Source: Muscardinus avellanarius
Lineage: Eukaryota; Chordata; Mammalia; Rodentia; Gliridae
NCBI GenBank assembly: GCA_963383645.1
Contig: OY726567.1
Span: forward strand, 66,678,552 to 66,742,551
Direction of reading: 5' to 3'
DNA: 64,000 nucleotides
Shown: positions 10,401-24,408 of the stretch, in pieces
Layout: every line of letters starts with the position of its first letter
Position numbering within the stretch: position 1 is the stretch's first letter
Translations under genes and position numbers: made by a program
The notes under the pieces: generated by a model
What the model was told of the DNA's origin: nothing
What the model saw: only the letters and a program-made list of their open reading frames with translations
Databases searched by the model: none

Positions 10401-12764
10401 CCATTCACATTTTCTGTTCGGTTCTCTCATGTGGAAATTACCCTGTGTGATCAATCTATAGCCTTTTCTATTTGATGTATCTTCCATGCTTTTAACATTC
10501 TTTATATATTAAAGTGTTTTAAAATATTTATTTATTTATTTATTTATTTTGGTGGTACTGGGGTTCCTGGAAGCCCTTCTACCTCTGGGCTATACTCCCA
10601 GGCCTATTTTTATACTTTTTAATTTGGAAACAGGGTCTCTTAAGCCAGCGCGGCTGGCTTTGAACCTGCGCGATCCTCCTGTCTCCGCCTCCCAAGCGCG
10701 GGGATTACAAGCGTGCGCCACCACGCCCGGCTAAAATATTTATTAAAGTTGTTACCTTTTACAAATACTTTCATAGAGTGCTCTGATCTCCCCTCATCCT
10801 AAATTTTTAATCTTTTTCAGCATTGGAGATTGAACCCAGGGGCATTCTACCTCCAAGCTACACCCCCAGCCTTATATTTTTATTTATTTTGAGACAGGGT
10901 CTCACTGAGTTGCGAAGGGACTCACTAGAAGTACCTAAGGCTGTTTCTGAACTTCAATCCTCCTGTCCCAGCCTCCCCAATGCTGGGATTACAAGCGTGC
11001 ATCACTATGCCCAGCTCCCCAAGCCCTATTTTTTTGGGTGGGGTCTGGGGATGGAACCCAGAGGCATTCGACCTCTGACATACACCCCTTCCCTATTTTT
11101 TATTCTTTATTTTGAAACAGGGTCTCACTAAGTTGTGGAGGGCCTCACTAAGTAGCTGAGGCTGTCCATAAACTGTGACTCTCCGGTCTCAGCCTCCCAG
11201 ATGCTGGAATTATAAGCATGATCCACCATGCCCTGTTTAGTTTCTTTTTATATATATTTATTTAGTTTTTGCAGCACTGGAGGTAGAACCCAGGGGCTTT
11301 TATACCTCTGGGCTATACTCTCAGACCTATTTTATATTTTATTTGGAAACAGGGTCTCACTAAGTTGCTGAGAGCCTCACTCAGTAGCTGAGGCTGGCTT
11401 CGAACATGTGCAATCCTGTCTCAGCCTCCCAAGCGCAGGGATTACAAGCGTGTGCCATCACTCCTGGCCTTATTTTTTATTTTTGAATCAGGGTCTAATT
11501 TGCAGAAGCTGGTCTTAAATTTGTAATCCTCAGCCGGGTGTGGTGGCGCACTCTTGTAATCCCCGGGTTTGGGAGTCGGAGACAGGAGAATCGAGCAGGT
11601 TCGAAGCCAGCCGCGCTGGCTTAAAGAGACCCTGTTTCCAAATTAAAAAAAAAAAAAAAAAAGTATAAAAATAGGTCTGGGAGCGTAGCCCGGAGGTAGA
11701 AGGGCTTCCAGAAACCCCAGTACCACCAAAAAAAAAAAAAAAGTAATCCTCCTGTTGGAGTCTCCCAGATACTGAGATTACAGGGCTGCTACCATGCCTG
11801 ACTTTATACTTTTTAAAAAATACGATACCAATCTCATTGGCCTATGCAGATTTCCTCTTTTCCCTCTTTCCTTGTTTTCCTTGATTGGTGAGTCTGAATC
11901 ACTTTTGTAAATGATGTCCCCGGCAGAGTGGAAATGCATGAGGATACTGCAAAGGATCGGGAATGATGTGGCTTGTTGGAGGTGAGTCGTCTCCTTAGAG
12001 TTTGACAGGGCTGTATGTTGAGAAGGATAGCAAGAGAAGTAGTGGGGAGTTACTGACGGCAGTTAAGCTGGTCTCAGCATCACCAGAACTGCCTTTTAGA
12101 AATAACTCTAGGCCGGGCGTGGTAGCACACGCTTGTAATCCGAGCATTCGGGAGGCTGAGACAGGAGGGTCATGGTTCAGACAGCCTCAGCTACTTAGGT
12201 ACTTTGCAACTCAGTGAGACCCTGTTTCAAAATAAAGAATAAAAAATAGGACTGGGGGTGTAGCTCGGACTTAGACACCCCTGGGTTCCATCCCTAGTAT
12301 CACCCCCCCCCCGCCCCGCCAGACACACGCATACACACACTATTTAAGCTTGGCATGGAGGTACATGCCTATAATCCCTGTATTTGGGAGGCTGAGTCAG
12401 GAAGAATGCAGATTTAAGGCCAGCCTCAGCAACTTCGCGAGACCCTGTTTCAAAATAAAGAAATCTGGGCATGGTGGAATCCTAGTGTTTGGGAGGCTGA
12501 GACAGAATGATCACAAGTTCGAGAACAACTCCAGCAACTTAGACCCTATCTTAAGAAAATAAAGGCTGGGAATATAGCTTAGAGGTAGAATGTCCCTAGG
12601 TTCAACCCTCAGTATCTCTCTCTCTCTCCTCTCTCTCTCCTCTCTCTCTCCTCTCTCTCCTCTCTCTCTTCTCTCTCTCCTCTCTCTCCTCTCTCTCCTC
12701 TCTCTCTTCTCTCTCTTCTCTCTCTCTCTCTCTTCTCTTCTCTTCTCTTCTCTTCTCTTCTCTT

Positions 12765-12812
<48 letters not shown>

Positions 12813-14351
12813 GTATTTATCCATTTATCTGTTGATGGACACCTAGGTTGGTCCCATAATGTGATTATTGTACTACTATAAATATGGGTAGGCATGAATC
12901 ACTGTAGTATTCCAACTTTAATAATTCTTTTGGAAAGATAGGAGTGGTGTAGCTGGGTCATATGGTGGTTCCATTCCTAGTCTTTTTTTTTTTTTTTTTT
13001 TTCAGTACTGGGAATGGAACCGAGGGGCATTCTACCTCTGAGCTACACTCCCAGCCCTATTTTTTATTCTTTATTTTGAAACAGGGTCTCACCGAGTTGC
13101 AGAGGGCCTCACTAAGTAGCTGAGACTGGTCACAAACCCGGATCCTCCTGTCTCAGCCTCTCAAATGCTGGGATTACAAGCGTGTGCCACCACGCCCGAC
13201 AAATTGGTGCCCTATAGTCTCACATAATGTAAGTCATGAGCCAGGCATGGTGGAGCACTCTTGTAATTCCAGTACTTGGGAGGCTGAGATGGGAGGATCT
13301 CAGGTTCGAGACCAGCCTCAGCTACTTAGTGAGGCCTTTCACAACTTAGTGAGACTCTTTCAAAGTAAAGAGTAGAAAATTAGGCTGGGGGTGTAGCTTG
13401 GAGGTAGAATGCCCCTGGGTTCAATCCGCAGTACCGCATGTGTGCGCGTACACACACAGTAATCATGTTGACAATGACATACATGCACATACCACTTGGT
13501 GGTGCCCCTCTAGCCTCCCCTTTTACCTTTTTCCCAATAAAGAATACTGGGATTGCCGGGCGTGGTGGCGCACACTTGTTATCCCCGCGCTTGGGAGGCT
13601 GAGACAGGAGGATTGCACAGGTTCGGAGCCAGCCTCAGCTACTTAGTGAGGCTCTCAGCAACTTAGACCCTGTTTCCAAATAAAAGTAGAAAATGGGTCT
13701 GGGAGTATAGCCCAGAGGTAGAAGGTCTCTGGGTTCCACCCCCAGTACCACCAAAAAAAATACTGGGATTGACCTTGGTATTCACATATGTACACGTAGT
13801 CAATGGTAGTATTTCCATTAATGAAACTCAGATTCTTCCTCCTCCCCTTCCCTTAGACCACCTCCCTGGCTCACTGAGGTTTCTCTTCCATTATCTGGAA
13901 TCCCTCTCGTATTCCAGTTACTCCCTACCTTGCACATATTGGAGAAAACACCTGACCTTTCTCTGTCTGTGACTGGTTAATCTCACTTAACATAATGTTC
14001 CCTAGGTCCTTCCATCTTCTTGCAAATGACATAATTTTCTATGTTGCTGAGTAGAATTCCATTGTGTGTATTTTCCATAATTTTGTAATCCATTCATCCG
14101 TTGGTAAATACCTAGGTTCGTCCCATAACTTGGATATTGTGAATTGTGCTTCTATGAACATGGGTATGCATATATTACTATAGTTCTTTGGTTTTAACCC
14201 TTTTGGAAAGATACCCAGGAATGGTATAACCAGATCGTGTGGTGGGTCCATCCCTAGCTTTCTGAGGAATCTCCACACTGATCTCCATGGTGGCTGAACT
14301 AGTTTGTAATCCCACCAACAGTGTGGAAGAGTTCCAATTTCTTTTTTTCTT

Positions 14352-14390
<39 letters not shown>

Positions 14391-17300
14391 ACTGGGAATT
14401 GAACCCAGATGCATTCTACCTCTGAGCTACATCCCCAGACTGTTTTCTTTTTTGGAAACAGGGTCTCACTAGGTTTAGTGTGTCACTACTTGCAGGGGCT
14501 ATCCTTGAACCTGCAATCTTTCTCAATCTTTCTCAGCCTCCCAAGTATTAGGATTACAGGCATGAGCCACCTGCCTGGTTCTCAGTGTAGTTTTGATTTG
14601 AATCTTTCTGATTGCTAATGATGTTGAACATTTTTACATGTATTGGCCATTTGCACCTCTTTTGTGAAGTGTCTCTTCAATTCAGTTGCCTTTTTTTTTT
14701 TTCCGGGTCTGAGGATGTAACCTGGGGCATTCAACCTCCAAGCTACACGCCCTGCCCTATTTTTTATTTTTTTAGTTTGAAAAAGGGTCTCACTAAGTTG
14801 TGGAGGGCCTCACTAAGTAGCTGAGGCTGTTCATGAACCACAGTCCTCCAGTCTCAGCCTCCCGAATGCTGGGATTACAAGCGTGTGCCACCACGCCTGG
14901 CTTGCCCATTTCTTTTTTTTTTTTTTTTTAAATTTTTATTTTTTTTTATTGGTGCACTGTATTCATACGTCATAGTGGGATACAAACTTTTGTAGACATA
15001 CATGTACACATCACCAGGTCAGCCCCCACCCGATCCCCACCCCATTTTCTCCCCATTCCTCCTTCCCATGCTTGGCTTAGTGGTTGACATCTAGTATTAT
15101 AGCAATTTATCCAAAATTAAAAATGATAATCTCACATAACAGTTTCATTTGTCTGATACCAAGCTTTTGATGACTTAAAGATAACATTTCAATATTTCTT
15201 TTTGCTTTTTTCTTACCAGAGAATATTTTTTCTTTTTTTTTTGTGAAACTATCATACATTTATTTATTTATTTTTCAGAAAAAATCTATCCTAATATGGA
15301 ATATGGATTCTAGATACCCAAAACGATCTTGAAAAAGAACAAAGCTAGAAGATATATATTTTCTGATTTCAAACCATATCAAGCTACAATAATTGAAACA
15401 GTTTAGTACTGTTTTAAAGGCAGATATATAAACCATTGGAGTTAAATACAAGCGTAGAGCTAAATTCTTCCCTATATTGTCAAGTTATTTTTGACAAGGT
15501 TTCCACGAACATTTGGTGGTGGAAATAATAATCTTTTAACTAAATATTGTTGAAAAATAATAATTACATGGAAAAGAATAAAATTGGACCCTTACCTAAT
15601 CCCATATACAAGTATTAACTCAAAATAGATAAAAGACCTAAATATAATTCTTAAGACTATAAACTTTTAGAAGAAAATCTGGGTCATAAAACCTCACAAC
15701 ATTGAAATTGGCAGTGATTTCTTGGATATGATTTCAATGGCACAGGCAACAGAAGAGTATACAAACTCCCTAAAAAATAAAAAAATATTGTATATCCAAA
15801 GACAATGTAAACAGAGTTAAGTTACTAATAGAATTGGATAAAATATTTCCAAATGCTATATCTGAAGGTATATTAATATTCCAACTAGAAATCCTAAAAA
15901 TTAACAACAATAAAGGCAAACAATACAATTTAGAAATAGGTAAAAGACTAACATAAATAATGAATCTCCACAGATAACCAATCTTAGTTGTCTGTTGGAT
16001 GGAAAATCTTATTTCTCGGGTTCTGGTGTGTGTTACCTGTTTCTTCTTTGTAGTTAATCTCTTTGGGTATTTTCTCTAGCGCTGGTTTTGAAGACATAAA
16101 TTCCTTCAGTTTCTGTTTGTCATGGAAGCTTCTTATTTCTCCATCTAATTTGATAGAAAGTTTAGCTGGGTAGAAAATTTTTGGCTGGAAGTTTTTTTCT
16201 TTCAGAGTTTGGAATATGTTACTCCAAGCCCTTCTGGCTCTCATGACTTGGTTTGGGAAGTATGGAGTGATTCTAATTGGTTTGCCTCTGAATGTCACTT
16301 GGCCCTTTGTTTTTGTTGCCTTTAAGATTCTCTGCTTGGCTTCCACATTGGTCATTTTGACAATGATGTGGCATGGGGATCCTCTTCTCCAATCCTGTCT
16401 AAAGGGAGTTCTATAAGTTTCCTGGACCTGTGTATCAACCTCTTGCTCTGTGTTTGGAAAATTTTCTGCTATTACTTCCTTGAAGAGATTGTTGATCCCT
16501 TTGGTTTCACTTTCTTTTCCCTCCTCTATTCCAATTATTCTTAGGTTAGCTCTCTTGAAATGGGCCCATATTTCTTCAATGTCAGATTCCTGCTGTTGGA
16601 TATATTTTTCTAGATTAGAAACTATGCGTTCATTTTTGGAATGATCATCTTCTAAGAGCGAGATTCTATTCTCCATGTGGTCTAATCGGTTGTTTGTGCT
16701 TTGAATTGAGGACTTTACTTCATTAATTGCATCCTTTATCTCTTTTTGGCTCTCTCTGAATTCTTTTCGAAGCACCTCTATTATTTCTACAGTTATTTTC
16801 CTGATCTTCTAGAAATCTCTGATTTTCTGTTTTATCGGGTTCTGATGTTGTGGGGTTGTGGGCATTCATTGCTTCATTGTTATTCCTCTTTCCCGTGATT
16901 TTGGAAGTTTGTGCCTTCTTTGGGTTCTTCCCTTGGGTCACTATGACTTCACTTAAGGTGCTCTGGATCTCAAGACTGTAGTATTCAGACCCCACTACTC
17001 CTTTACTGGGTTGTATCACAGAATCTCCGACCCAGGGAGTCGATAGAGGCTGCTTTAAACTATGGGGTGGTGCCAGGTTGCACGTTCTCCTATGGTGTGA
17101 TATCTCTGCCACCACCACTACCCCACTGGGTCAAGTCCCAGGGAGTACAGTACTGGGATTTCTCCTCTGTGGCCTGCAATTTGACTCACTGTTCTTGAGT
17201 TCGCAGATGTAGCTGTACTGGACTCGGTGAATTTGCTGCTGCTGCCGCCGATGGCAATATGGCGCCGCTGCTACGCCCTCGGCCGTGAGGCTGGCTTATT

Positions 17301-20300
17301 TCTTCTTGGTTTTGAGTTCCACTCTGAGTCCCTGCAGCGTGTTCTGAGCTCAGCCACTGGGAGCTTTAGATGCTCCCTGCGCTGAAAAATCCCGCCTGGC
17401 TGTTCTGCAGCGGCTCACCTTGGCTTGCTGTAGCCCTCCAGTGAACTCGCTGCTGCCGCTGGCAGTATGGCGCTGCTGCCGCATCCTCAGGCGTGAGACC
17501 GGTGTATCTCCTCTGTGGCTCTGAGCTCTGTTCTCAGTCCGCTTTCTCTCTGGAGCCTAGTGATTTTTTGTTTCTCTGGTGATGGTGTTTTCTGGCTATG
17601 AAAGGCGCTGATTTTGTGGTAATGGAGATTGTTTGTTAGCGGGGCTCTTAAGCTCCGCATTTCTTGGTTGCCATCTTCCCGGAAGTCTCTTGCCCATTTC
17701 TTGATTGGGTTATTTTTTTAATTTTTATTATTTTATTTAGTGTAAAGCATTCCTAGTCTTTTGAGAAACCTCCATACTGAACTCCAGTGGTTGTATTAAT
17801 TGATAGTCCCACCAATAGTGTATAAGAGTTCTCATTTCCCCACATACCCACCAGCATATACTAGGGAGTCTGTTTACAGATGGATGGATAAAGAAAATGT
17901 GGTATATACCCACAGTGGATACAACATATCATTTTTGTGTAACTAGAAAATATTATGCTATGTAATATCACCCATTCTGAGAAAGTAAAGCATTTTCTCT
18001 TATGTGGAAACTAGAGAGATAGGGGGAAAAAAAGGGATTTTATTTTATTTATTTATTTATTGTTTTTTTTTTTTTTTTTTTTTGGTGGTGCTGGGGTTCC
18101 TGGAAGCCCTTCTACCTCCGGGCTACACTCCCAGATCTATTTTTACATTTTTATTTGGAAACAGGGTCTCCTAAGCCTGCGCGTGGCTGGCTTCGAACCT
18201 GCGTGATCCTCCTGTCTCTGCCTCCCAAGTGCGGGGATTACAAGCGTGTGCCACCACTCCCGGCTATTTTTTTTTTTTTTTTTTGTGGTACTGGAGTTCC
18301 TGGAAGCCCTTCTACCTCCAGGCTACACTCCCAGGCCCATTTTATACTTTTTAAATTTTACTTGGAAACAGGATCCTTCTGTCTCCGCCTCCCAAGCGCG
18401 GGGATTACAAGCGTGCGCCACCACGCCTGGCGCTAAAAGGGACTTTAGTTAAATGAGAGAAACCAGTAGAATAGTGGAAGGGGGTTGGGAGAAGGAGGTG
18501 GGCAAGGGAAAAAGGATAGAAGAAAGAATTCAAATAATGCTTGTCCACATACGAAAATAGTGTAAACTCAACACATACGGGGGGAAAGATGCGGGGGACA
18601 GGATGGGATATAGCTGGAAACACAAGTGATGTATGCGTGTATCGCTCTGAATCTCACTCTGACCTCTAATTATAGTGCACCCATATAGGAATAAAAGGAC
18701 ACTATACACTATTCCTGGGATAAACTAGAATTTTTTTTTTTTTTTGTACTGGGGATTGAATCCAGGAACGTTTCACCTCTATTCTATACCTCCTTTTATT
18801 TATTTTGAAACAGGGTCTCACTAAGTTGAGACACTTGCCAAGTTGTTGGGGCTGGCCTTGAACCTGTGATCCTCCTGTATCAGCTTCCCAAGTATCCTCC
18901 TGTATCAACCTCCATCATCTGAAGGTTTCCAGATCCCAGTGTCTTTAAAAGCTACATGTGATGCCTTTTCGTTGTAAGGAGTCCTTTTAATATGTCAACA
19001 AAGTAGCCGAGTATGGTGGCATATGCTTGTAATCCCAGTACTCTGGAAGCTGAGACGGGAGGATCGAGGGTTTGCGGACAGCCTCAACTATTCAGTGAGG
19101 CCCTCTGCAATTTAGTGAGACCTTGTTCCAAATGTAAAGAATAAAAAATAAGGCTGGGGGTGTAGTTCCGAGGTAGAATGCCCCTGGGCTCCATCCCTAG
19201 TACCACCCCCCAAAAAAAGTCATTGAAGTGATATGATCATTCTGAGAAATGTCTTGGAGTTTTTCTTGCAGGACATGTGTATTTTAGTTACCTGCAGATC
19301 TTTCTTCCCTTAGAGAGAGCTCTTTCCTCAGTTCAAGGGAAGGCCCCTTGTGTGTTTGCACCTCTTTTCTATATCCCCTGACTTGGTGCTTCCAGAGTGG
19401 AGTATGTGCAGATTGGAAGAAAGATAGTTCAAGAGTGCATTTCTGAAACTAAGCACAGTTAAGCCATTGCGTTAGGAACAGTAGAAATCATGGTTTCAAG
19501 CCACAAAGAAGAAATGGGCACCTGACCCTCATTTTTTCATTAATCTAAATTCATCAAGAGATATGAACTCTTACCATTATTTTTGGTAATGTGGGAATAG
19601 AATAAAACTTAGTGGATTATTGAAGGCATCAACTCTCTAGAATCAATAGTAATTCTTGAAGCCCTTACTCCTGGCAGATGCCCTGCAGATGGGTGTGTAT
19701 GGACCCTCCAATGGGGAGGTACCACCCTGTTTCAGTCTGGACTGTAATGCTCAAGCGTTCACACTTTGCAGCAGCTTAATTCTGAGGCGGGTTTCCAGTT
19801 CTGTTCACTTGCTTCCATGGACAGGATCTCGGGTTATGTTCCTTCCAAACCAAACGAACCAGTCTGATCGGTCAACCAGGGAAGTAGATCCGCCATTGGG
19901 CCAGTCCAGCTAAATCTGTAGGAGTCATCCTGGGGAGTGTAAGACTCGAAACCGTCTCTTTATATCCCGTTCTCTTTAACCTAGATAGAAGAAACCCGTA
20001 CAAGAGGCACATGAAGGAAAAATTTCATTCCATCTGGGATAGGGAAATGTGTCTTCCAGTCCCTGTTGGCTTTTACAAGGACACTCGTAACTATGAGTAT
20101 TCACTGATAAGTAGGATAGGTGCTGAGCCCATCACCGTAGTCCTGGCAGGTCCTGAAGGAACCGGTAAAACAGCCTTTTTGGTGAGAGCAATGTTGGAAT
20201 GGGCAGAGGGTAATCTGTGGAAGGACAGGTTCACGTTCGTTTTCTTCTTCAACGTCTATGAATTGAACTCTAACATGGAGACGAGCTTGGCAGAACTCGT

Positions 20301-23300
20301 CTCCAGGAGCTGGCCTGTGTCTTTGGAGGTCATCAATGACATGTTTTCCCAGCCAGAGAGAATCTTGTTTATCATGGATGGCTTTGAGAAACTGAGACTT
20401 GACATGTGGGCTCAGACTAACCTGTGCAATGACTGGAGCCAGCGACAGCCAGCACAGGTCATCCTGAGCAGTTTGCTGCGCAGGAGAATGCTTCCAGAAG
20501 CCTCTCTTCTTCTGGCACTGGGAAAAATAGGTTGGCAAAAAGTTTACGGCATACTGCATAATCCAAGGGACATACACTTCCGTGAATTAACGGAGAGCAT
20601 GAGAGAGTCCTACGTCTACTACTTCTTCCGTGACAGTAAGAAAGCTGAACAAGCCACCCGGTATTTGAGGTCCTTAGGACCCCTCTTCTCCCTCTGCAGC
20701 AGCCCCCTCACGTGCTGGCTGGTCTGTTCTTGTTTAAAACGGCAGCTGGATATTGGAGAAGAACCTGAAATCATCTGTATAAACAATGCAGGTTTATATG
20801 CTTCCTTTTTAATCAGCGCGTTCAGAGTAAGAAATGAGAGTTGCGCTACCAGGAGGGACCGAGCTCGGCTCACAAGCCTGTGTGCCCTGGCTGCAGAGGG
20901 AATGTGGACGCAGACCTTTATGTTTTGCCAGGAGGATCTTGGGAGGAGAGGGATCTCTCAATCTGATGTCTCCATGTGGCTGAGCATGAAAATTTTTCAA
21001 AGGAAGGAATTTTACTTTATCTTTCACCACATGTCCATGCAAGCATTCTTTGCTGCCCTGTATTATGTGCTCAGACAACCTACGGATGGTCCTAACCCGG
21101 TCATCGGCAGTGTAACCCAGCTTATAACGGCAAGTTTGACCCAAGCTCAAGCCCACTTGTCCCAGGTGAAGTTACTTCTGTTTTCAATTTCAAATGAAAG
21201 AATGACACATGTACTGGAGACATCTTTGGGTTTTCTAACGTCCAAAGAGTACAAGCAGGAGATGAATCAGAGCCTGCGTGACCTAAGTGAACGCGAGGCC
21301 ATCGAGAGAGTGGTGAATTTCCATGAACTGTTCGAGGGTTTATTTGAAGTCCAAAATGAAGCCTTTGTAAGAGAGGTGATGGGTCTCTTTGAAGAAATTT
21401 ACCTCAGTATCGATGATGTGGACCCGTTAACGATAGCTTCATTCTGCCTACAATTTTGTCCAACCCTGAAGAAAATTCACCTGTGCATACAGACGATTTT
21501 CTCGAGGAATGCTGTATCCAGCCGAAGGTGAGTGCCCCCACCCCATGCCGTGGTTTGCTCCTGGGTGTTTTATGGCTTCTATGCCTAAGAGCGTGGAGGC
21601 TGTCATGAGAGTGACACAGGCTTCCTGTGGGGCCCTGGCGATGCTCTTTGCTAACCATGTGGCACTGGACAACAACCTCCTGAACTTTTTCCGTCTCTAA
21701 AGAGTAAGCTCTTTACCTACTTCCCAGGGCCAATCTGAGATGGAGAGCGAGCAGTTCTTACTGCTGTCATGACTGCTTTGTAACTCTCTGTGCATGTCCT
21801 AGCGACTACACTGGGGGCCTCTGGGGTCTTCATGCTCCTTTCCTGGGGGGGCAGCCATGGGCCCACCAACTCTCAGATGTACAATATCTATCTAGCTTTT
21901 CTTTTCTTTCTCTTTCTTTCTCTTTCTCTCTCTCTTCCATTCTCTTTCTTTCTCTTTCTTTTTTCTTTCTCTTTCTCTTTTTTTCCTTCCTTCCTTTCTT
22001 TTCTCTGGATAACCCAGGGACATTATACTTCCAAGCTACACCCCCAGCCCTAGTTTTTATTCTTTATTTTGAAATAGGGCCTCACTGAGTTGCAAAGGGC
22101 CTCATTATATAGCCGAGTGTGTCCATGAACCATGATCCTCTTGTCTCAGCCTCCCAAATACTGGGATTACAAGCAGTGCACAGTATCTTTCATGATGCTT
22201 TCTGGGATACAGTATCTTGTTCACCCAAATATCAACCCTTGTTCACATAGCTGTCAATTATCCTCCCCTGCATAGAGCAGGAAATGGAGACAGAACAAGG
22301 TTGATAGATCATTCAGGGTCACAGAGGGAGTGAGCAGTTTCACTAAAGTTCAATCCTACCTGATCTCACCTCCAGATTCTCTAACTACTAGGCCACATTG
22401 ATTCGGCTTCGTTGGCTGAGCTCTCCCTGTCCGAGGCTGGCTATCAGATTTGTGGAACTTTGGGAATTGTATGTTTGGGGAATGTCTCAAATTGAATTTA
22501 GCCACTGGAAAGTCATGGTCTATGTTCTCTTGTAGTTACAAGGAGGTTATCCACTTTTGGAAAGCCTTTTGCCAAGTGTTTATCAACAGCCCAAACCTCC
22601 AGGTTTTGGAATTGGAAAACTGTTGTTTCAATGATAACTCCCAGAAGATTCTTACGAAAGCCATAGCCCATCCTGACTGTAAACTCCAAAGCTTGCTGTA
22701 AGTTTGATATGAACCTTTTCTTTAAGTAGATGACAAAGTTTTCTTTTGAATTTTTTTGGAGAAGACCAGTTTATAAATGCAGAGCTAGACTCCACAGTGT
22801 TCAGTAGAGTAATACTGAGACTTGCATATATAAATTTTAACCAGGTTTGGTGGCACATGCTTGTAATTTCAGTACTTGGGAAGTTGGACAGGAGGATCAC
22901 AGGTTTAATTTTTATTTTTTTATTTTGGTGGTACTGGGGTTCCTGGAAGCCCTTCTACCTCCGAGCTACACTCCCAAACTTATTTTATACTTTTTTTTTT
23001 TTTTTTAATTTGGAAACAGGGTCTCTTAAGCTAGAGCAGCTGGCTTCAAACCTATGCGATCCTCCTGTCTCCGCCTCCCAAGCGTGGGGATTACAAGCAT
23101 GTGCCACCACGCCCGGCTAGGATCACAGGCTTAAAACCAGCCTTAGCAACTTAGCAAGATTCTGTTTAAAAATAAAAAGTAAAAGCGGGCCACAGGGTGT
23201 GGCTTGGAAGTAGACTATCCCCAATTTCATTCCTCAGTACGACACAAAAAAATTTAATGTGTCAAATGTTTATATACCTGTATTTAATCTGATTTGCAAA

Positions 23301-23699
23301 CACCTTTATATCTGGTTTACAAATACCTATATCTGTATATATATTTCAGTTGGTATTTCCACTGCTGTGCCCACACAACTTAGAGGAAGGTTTATTTGCT
23401 CACAGTTACGGAGTTTTCAGGGGTTCAGTCCAGGTCAGGCCTGGTTACACTGGTGGAGCTCAGGGTATGGCATCTGCAGGCAAAAGAGGGCTAGTGAAGG
23501 GGATTAGAGGACACATACACAGCTCCTAAGGCCATACCCCCAGGGACTTATATCTTTCAGTCACATTCCACCTGCCTAGGTTACCACCCAATAAACACAA
23601 TGGATTAATCCACCTGAGATTATAACCCTCATGATTTAATTATATCAACTCTGAACATCAATACATGAAATTTTTCTAGGGACATTCTATTGGTAAACA

Positions 23700-23736
<37 letters not shown>

Positions 23737-24371
23737 TTATTTGCAGTACTGGGGATTGAATCCAGTGGCGTTCTACCTCTCAGCTACACCCCTAACCTTA
23801 TTTTTTATTCTTTATTTTGAAATAGGGTTTTACTAAGTTACAGAGGGCCTCACTAAGTAGCTGAGGCTGGCTGCAAACGCGATCCTCCTGTCTCAGCCGC
23901 CCAAGTACTGGGATTACAAGCATTCACCACATCTGGCCTGTTATGTTCTTAATACTGTGACAAGATCTATTTGTATCAGGAAGAAATTGGACCACAAAGG
24001 CATTGGGTAATTTTTCCAACCTTACAAAAAAAAGGAGAAAAAGCCAAGTTTGTATCCAGTGTTTTTTAACTTCAGAGCCAAGGTCTATGATCATGACAAA
24101 GCTTCATCCTTTAAAAATACTCTTAGTGCCTAAGTGGAAACGGTTCCATTGCTTGGAGTGCATAGTCGGAAACATTCATTCAAATGTGAATGTCTAGGCC
24201 GGGCGTGGTGGCCCACGCTTGTAATCCCCGCGCTTGGGAGGCAGAGACAGGATCGCGCAGGTTAGAAGTCAGCCTCACTGGCTTAAGAGACCCTGTTTCC
24301 AAATAAAAATATAAAATAGGTCTGGGAGTGTAGCCCGGAGGTAGAAGGGCTTCCAGGAACCCCAGTACCAC

Positions 24372-24408
<37 letters not shown>

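Larger units (their letters stand above)
14915..17688 (-). mobile_element. HAL1-like L1 insertion with 5' end and TSD
   Basis: Flanked by CTTGCCCATTTCTT at 14901-14914 and 17689-17702. In element direction (right to left): 5' end CTTCCGGGAAGATGGCAACC, GC-rich 5' UTR about 17150-17688, ORF1 about 15984-16900, then a segment of opposite orientation (15270-15970), then L1 3' UTR and poly-A (14915-15120). It has no ORF2 of its own, like half-L1 (HAL1) elements. Confidence 0.75.
12972..17762 (-). mobile_element. 5'-truncated L1 with nested insertions
   Basis: Inserted L1 on the - strand between copies of CATTCCTAGTCTTTT. Its own sequence: 3' end 13200-13235 and 13438-13543, ORF2 C-terminal part 13772-14350, 14585-14690 and 17703-17747. 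Insertions inside it: SINEs 12987-13199, 13236-13437, 13556-13759, 14389-14580 and 14693-14902, and the L1 at 14915-17688. Confidence 0.7.

Noticed and set aside
12590..12895. Ser/Leu- and Arg/Glu-repeat open frames
   Set aside because: Produced by the CT array; same on both strands, as expected for simple repeats.
20101..20577. 158-codon antisense frame in the NACHT exon
   Set aside because: Shadow of the NLRP9 frame with no recognisable motif.
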